Program-made: the position numbers and the translations under genes
Shown: piece after piece, positions 6,648 to 9,250 of the stretch
How positions within the stretch are numbered: position 1 is the stretch's first letter
Layout: each line of letters starts with the position of its first letter
The notes under the pieces: model-generated
The model's database searches: none
Seen by the model: the letters and a program-made list of their open reading frames with translations, nothing else
Told to the model about the DNA's origin: nothing
Source: JACCXJ01 sp052387115
GTDB lineage: Bacteria; Pseudomonadota; Gammaproteobacteria; JACCXJ01
Direction: 5' to 3'
Assembly: GCA_052387115.1 (NCBI GenBank)
Contig: JBQTJM010000023.1
Span: 1-9,250, forward strand
DNA length: 9,250 nucleotides

Positions 6648-7346
6648 GTGCCCGTGGCGATCCTGGCCCCGGCTGTCGATCTGCGCGACGTCACGAAGTC
6701 CTATGACGAAGGGGGCCGGGTGCGGGTGGTTCTGGATCGGATCACGGCCACCCTCCTGCAGGGCGAGGTCACGGTCGTCGTGGGCCGCAGCGGCTCGGGC
6801 AAGTCCACATTCCTGAACCTGATCGGCGGGATCGATGTTCCGAGCAGCGGTGCGGTATGGGTCGGCGGGGCCCGCATCGAGCGGCTGAGCGAGAGAGAAC
6901 GGACCCTGTTCCGCCGCCGGCGCATCGGTTTCGTGTTTCAGTCCTTTAACCTGGTACCTACCCTGACCGTGATCGAAAACCTGCTCCTGCCACTGGAGCT
7001 GAATGGTTGGGAGGCCACGACGGCGCAAGCGCGGGCCCTGGGGATCTTGGATGAGCTCGGGCTTGCCGATCGGGTCGGGTCGTTCCCCAACCACCTCTCC
7101 GGTGGGGAGCAGCAGCGCGTCGCGATAGCCCGGGCCCTGGTGCACGAACCGGATGTGCTCCTCTGCGACGAGCCGACCGGCAACCTCGATCTGGACACGG
7201 GGCAGGCGGTCATGGAGACCCTGGATCGGCTCGTGCGCCGGGCGGGCAAGACCCTGGTCGTCGTGACCCACAGCCGCGAGGTGATGGGGCTGGCCGACCG
7301 CATCCTGACCCTCGACCGGGGGCGTTTGATCGAGATCGGACCATGA
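6648..7346 (+). CDS. ABC transporter ATP-binding protein (LolD/MacB-like)
   Basis: A 232-residue nucleotide-binding subunit of the MacB/LolD/FtsE-type class, whose members pair with FtsX-fold permeases to move lipoproteins, peptides or drugs or to signal across the inner membrane. All motifs are intact: Walker A GRSGSGKST (46-54), Q-loop Gln98 in FVFQSFNLVPTLTVIEN, signature LSGGEQQRVAIARAL (150-164), Walker B VLLCDEPTGNLD (170-181) and H-loop His208 in VVVTHS. FQSFNLVPTLTVIEN is typical of the LolD/MacB group. The start is GTG 6648; GTG 6654 is equally possible, and neither has a strong Shine-Dalgarno. The stop codon sits in an ATGA overlap (7343-7346), the usual coupling to a following permease. 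Yet the next gene is a rhomboid protease, and no permease is in the window, so its partner must be elsewhere or lost. Confidence 0.93.
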   Translation: MPVAILAPAVDLRDVTKSYDEGGRVRVVLDRITATLLQGEVTVVVGRSGSGKSTFLNLIGGIDVPSSGAVWVGGARIERLSERERTLFRRRRIGFVFQSFNLVPTLTVIENLLLPLELNGWEATTAQARALGILDELGLADRVGSFPNHLSGGEQQRVAIARALVHEPDVLLCDEPTGNLDLDTGQAVMETLDRLVRRAGKTLVVVTHSREVMGLADRILTLDRGRLIEIGP

Positions 7347-7432
7347 GCATCGCAACCTCACCAACGCCGGGGTGTCGATCTCTCTCGGCACGGCATCCGG
7401 TGGACCCTCTCACCGCCATAGCTCGCGCCTGA
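7343..7432 (+). other. Short coupled reading frame, possible permease scar
   Basis: An ATG overlapping the ATPase stop opens a frame of only 29 codons ending at 7430-7432. Its product (MSIATSPTPGCRSLSARHPV and onward) matches nothing I know. The neighbouring frame reads LSRHGIRWTL and this frame ends LTAIARA. Joined, they resemble the start of an FtsX-type permease (a basic R-H-x-x-R segment leading into L-T-x-x-A-I-A). The resemblance is over about 15 residues and could be chance. Confidence 0.2.
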
Positions 7433-7436
7433 GACC

Positions 7437-8162
7437 GTGATACCACTGCGCGATGACCGTAGAGGGCACGCCGTTCCGCTCGTCACGGGTGCCATCATCG
7501 TGATCTGCGTCCTGGTGTTTCTGTGGCAGTTGTCCTTGGGGCGGGACGAGCTGCGGCAGGTGATCTACGGCTATGGGCTGATCCCGGCGCTGCTTTTCCG
7601 TGGCGTGGGCGTTTCCCCGGACATCGTCCTATCGCCCAAGGCCGTGGTGATCCTCACGTCCATGTTCCTGCACGCCGATCTCTTGCATCTCGGCGGCAAC
7701 CTGCTCTATCTCTGGATCTTCGGCAACAACGTCGAGAACGCCATGGGTCGTTTCCGTTTCACCCTGTTTTATCTCTTGTGTGGGGCGATTGGGGCCGTGG
7801 GTTACGGGCTGTTCGACCCACACTCCACCGTGCCCATGATCGGCGCGAGCGGCGCCATCTCCGGTGTGCTCGGCGCCTACGTGCTTCTCTATCCTTATGC
7901 CCGGGTGCTCCTCTTTTTGCCGTTCGGGACATTCTCGCAGGTCATAAGACTGCCGGCATTCTGGGTCTTGTGGTTCTGGTTCATCTTCCAATTGATGAGC
8001 CTCACGCTTTCGGAGGGGCAGCAAGGGGGCGTGGCGTGGATCGTTCATGTCTGCGGCTTCGTGGCCGGCATGTCGCTCATCCCGGTCTTCAAACACCGTG
8101 ATGTGCCGCTGCTCCAACCGCGCCACGGGTCACGGCGCTGGTATCGCAAGTTGGAGCGATGA
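7437..8162 (+). CDS. Rhomboid family intramembrane serine protease
   Basis: A 241-residue polytopic inner-membrane protease that cleaves transmembrane segments within the bilayer. About six hydrophobic segments are visible, starting at residues 12-31. The catalytic elements are complete. FLHADLLHLGGNLLYLWIFG (78-97) carries the conserved His79, His84 and the oxyanion-hole Asn88. GASGAISGVLGAY (136-148) has the nucleophile Ser138 in the GxSG motif. His204 in IVHVCGFVAG (202-211) completes the dyad. A soluble loop (about 36-64) and the ENAMGRFRFTLFYLLCG segment match bacterial rhomboids of the 220-250-residue type. The start is GTG 7437 (IPLRDDRRG, a common rhomboid opening), 90 bases after the ATPase stop, with only a weak ribosome binding site. 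The C-terminal tail (about 217-241) is basic. Substrates cannot be predicted. The downstream secreted protein lacks a transmembrane helix typical of a rhomboid substrate, apart from its glycine zipper. Confidence 0.95.
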   Translation: MIPLRDDRRGHAVPLVTGAIIVICVLVFLWQLSLGRDELRQVIYGYGLIPALLFRGVGVSPDIVLSPKAVVILTSMFLHADLLHLGGNLLYLWIFGNNVENAMGRFRFTLFYLLCGAIGAVGYGLFDPHSTVPMIGASGAISGVLGAYVLLYPYARVLLFLPFGTFSQVIRLPAFWVLWFWFIFQLMSLTLSEGQQGGVAWIVHVCGFVAGMSLIPVFKHRDVPLLQPRHGSRRWYRKLER

Positions 8163-8184
8163 GCCGGCCGGATCCGGGGCGCCA

Positions 8185-8198
8185 GCGGTCGTGACCGC
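8185..8198. promoter_or_regulatory. Small perfect inverted repeat before the envelope gene
   Basis: GCGGTC-GT-GACCGC is a perfect 6+2+6 palindrome, 23 bases after the rhomboid stop and 90 bases before the next ATG. It could be a repressor-type operator or a weak RNA hairpin. There is no T-run, so it is not an intrinsic terminator. Confidence 0.3.
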
Positions 8199-8287
8199 AA
8201 GGGATTCGGGCCGCAGCGTAACCGGTCCTCAATCCCGCTGCCCGGGGCGCCGATAGCTGCTCCGGTTCCATTCTCGGCCCACCCTCT

Positions 8288-8986
8288 ATGCACCGACCCT
8301 TCCGCTTGCTGTCTTTGGCCATCGCCCTCGCCTCCGGCGCCGGCCTCCTCGTCCTTCCTGATCCGGCCCTCGCCGATCCCCCCCATTGGGCCAAGGCCGA
8401 CGGTCGCCGCGCGAAGCACGCGGGAGGCGGAAAACACGGAAAGCACCACCGCCATGAGCGCGACCAGGACCACGGCGACTCTGACGATGAGGTCGTCGAC
8501 TGGGACGACTCCCACGGATCGACCTATCCAGCTCCCGACTTTCGAGAGGCGGACACTTGGCATCCCCCTGTGACGCGACAGTCGGTGTTCGGCGGGGGTG
8601 TGTGTATCCCGCGACCGAGTGGCGCCCAGGCGGGGGCACTGCTGGGTCAGGGACTGGCATCGCAGGTGACGGGGGGTAACGCGACCTCGGCGGCGCTGGG
8701 CGGTGTATTGGGCGCCGTCCTCGGCAGCCAATTCGGCGGCGGCGCGAGTGCCGCCGATGAAGACTGCACTTACCAGGTCCTCGAGGGTGCGGCCGATCGG
8801 GAGCGGATCGCGTGGGAAGACACCGCCTCCGCAACCCGTTACCAAGTGACACCCGTCCGCAGCTTCTACCGCAGCGGCCTAAACTGCCGTGAGCTCGTGA
8901 CCCAGAGCGTGCGGCGCGGCAAGCTCCGTGAAGTCAGGCGTACCGCCTGCCGGGATCGGGACGGGGCGTGGCGTATCCTGGACTGA
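8288..8986 (+). CDS. Secreted glycine-zipper protein, 17-kDa surface antigen-like
   Basis: A 232-residue exported protein. Residues 1-29 form a Sec signal peptide (LLSLAIALASGAGLLVL, cleavage after ALA), with no lipobox Cys. A low-complexity His/Lys/Asp/Glu segment follows (about 41-75, with GKHHRHERDQDHGDSDDE), plausibly metal-binding or disordered. Residues about 112-152 (GAQAGALLGQGLASQV, then GGVLGAVLGSQFGGG) are a glycine zipper of the kind in 2TM/17-kDa surface antigen domains, able to pack in or on the outer membrane. The C-terminus (about 158-232) resembles the conserved tail of that family, with NCRELVTQS and RRTACRDRDGAWRIL. Four cysteines remain in the mature part (106, 160, 200, 221), enough for two disulphides. 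The ATG at 8288 is set by the signal peptide; no Shine-Dalgarno is visible. It is the last gene before a strong terminator. The function is unknown; an envelope-stabilising role is inferred from the family. Confidence 0.8.
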   Translation: MHRPFRLLSLAIALASGAGLLVLPDPALADPPHWAKADGRRAKHAGGGKHGKHHRHERDQDHGDSDDEVVDWDDSHGSTYPAPDFREADTWHPPVTRQSVFGGGVCIPRPSGAQAGALLGQGLASQVTGGNATSAALGGVLGAVLGSQFGGGASAADEDCTYQVLEGAADRERIAWEDTASATRYQVTPVRSFYRSGLNCRELVTQSVRRGKLREVRRTACRDRDGAWRILD

Positions 8987-8997
8987 GGTTGGTATCG

Positions 8998-9036
8998 GCC
9001 GGCCAGGGACGGCCGGCGTCACCGCCAGGGATGGCG
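8998..9036 (+). other. Tandem hairpins with matching AGGGAY loops
   Basis: Hairpin one has stem GCCGGCC (8998-9004) and GGCCGGC (9011-9017) around loop AGGGAC. Hairpin two has stem CGCC (9023-9026) and GGCG (9033-9036) around loop AGGGAT. They lie between the last stop codon and the terminator, so they would be in the 3' untranslated RNA. They may protect the message from 3' exonucleases. Confidence 0.45.
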
Positions 9037-9047
9037 CCTTATCTCTG

Positions 9048-9076
9048 AGACCCCGCACCGCGGGGTCTTTTTTTTT
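9048..9076 (+). terminator. Strong intrinsic terminator
   Basis: A perfect 9-base stem AGACCCCGC (9048-9056) and GCGGGGTCT (9060-9068) closes a 3-base loop, and nine T residues follow (9068-9076). This is a textbook Rho-independent terminator 62 bases after the envelope-protein stop, ending the + strand gene series. Confidence 0.95.
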
Positions 9077-9120
9077 GGCTCAGAGCTTGTGAAAAAATCG
9101 TCGCGAGCGAAGGGAGGTCG

Positions 9121-9250
9121 CGTTCCGCCGGAGCGCAGGAACCGCAGTGTATGTTGAAATACATGAGGATTCCGAGCACCGCCGGGAAGCCAGGGCCAGG
9201 GAGTGGCCCTGCTTGGCGCGCCGAGGATGCAGCGCGAGATCCCGAGCGCA
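9121..9250. repeat. Structured repeat-like intergenic sequence
   Basis: No gene is recognised here. A long imperfect hairpin centres on 9153-9158: TGTAT (9148-9152) pairs with ATACA (9159-9163), and GGAACC (9138-9143) pairs with GATTCC (9168-9173) with one mismatch. CCGCCGG motifs lie on both outer sides. A second hairpin, AGGGCCA (9192-9198) with TGGCCCT (9204-9210), has a 5-base loop. The phrasing (GAGCGCAGGAACCG, then ATGAGGATTCCGAGCACCG) resembles dispersed intergenic repeats I associate with gammaproteobacterial genomes, but this is from memory. It continues past the window edge. Confidence 0.4.

Noticed and set aside
5934..7391. 485-codon - strand open frame over the hydrolase and ABC ATPase
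   Set aside because: It spans two well-supported + strand genes and their spacer, and its His/Arg/Gln-rich product has no recognisable domain.
8174..8251. Direct repeat CCGGGGCGCC at 8174-8183 and 8242-8251
   Set aside because: Two exact 10-base copies 68 bases apart are not surprising in GC-rich spacer DNA, and no third copy or element boundary is visible.
8045..8845. - strand open frame over the rhomboid end and envelope gene
   Set aside because: Low-complexity Arg/Gly-rich translation, antisense to a gene with signal peptide and family C-terminus.
1..9250. CRISPR array, tRNA, rRNA, intact insertion sequence or prophage genes
   Set aside because: No regularly spaced repeats, cloverleaf or rRNA-like sequence, transposase or integrase motifs were recognised on either strand.

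Overview
The window is GC-rich chromosomal DNA from a gammaproteobacterium. A YaiL-type DUF2058 gene, a Gram-negative lipobox on a secreted phosphatase and a glycine-zipper envelope protein point that way; no genus can be named from the sequence alone. Most of it is ordinary housekeeping or accessory coding sequence. I do not see a complete new multi-gene system. The least explained parts are a scar of decayed genes at about 2458-3080, an orphan ybdD/yjiX gene, an ABC ATPase that has lost or never had its permease, and a structured repeat-like tail.

Left part (1-2457): a + strand DUF2058 gene (30-557) faces a - strand lipoprotein alkaline phosphatase of the PafA type (685-2457). They end tail to tail, with 127 bases between them that hold no gene I can recognise.

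Scar (2458-3141): upstream of the phosphatase lies non-coding or decayed DNA. It contains a piece resembling the start of an FtsK/HerA-type translocase domain (about 2592-2800), in two frames. Next to it is a clear HigB (RelE-superfamily) toxin remnant (2907-3073), frameshifted and cut short, whose promoter and operator-like palindrome are still intact. No antitoxin gene follows.

Middle (3142-5617): a small VOC/glyoxalase-fold gene with its own promoter and ribosome binding site is followed 34 bases later by a full-length uvrB, the damage-recognition helicase-like subunit of nucleotide excision repair. A small - strand ybdD/yjiX gene (5714-5914) converges on uvrB.

Right part (6039-9076): four + strand genes run in a row: an isochorismatase-fold hydrolase, a LolD/MacB-type ABC ATPase, a rhomboid intramembrane protease and a secreted His/Asp-rich glycine-zipper protein. 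The series ends in two small hairpins and a strong intrinsic terminator (9048-9076). The last three are all membrane or envelope related, but they share no obvious pathway. The final 174 bases are non-coding, rich in imperfect palindromes, and look like a dispersed intergenic repeat.
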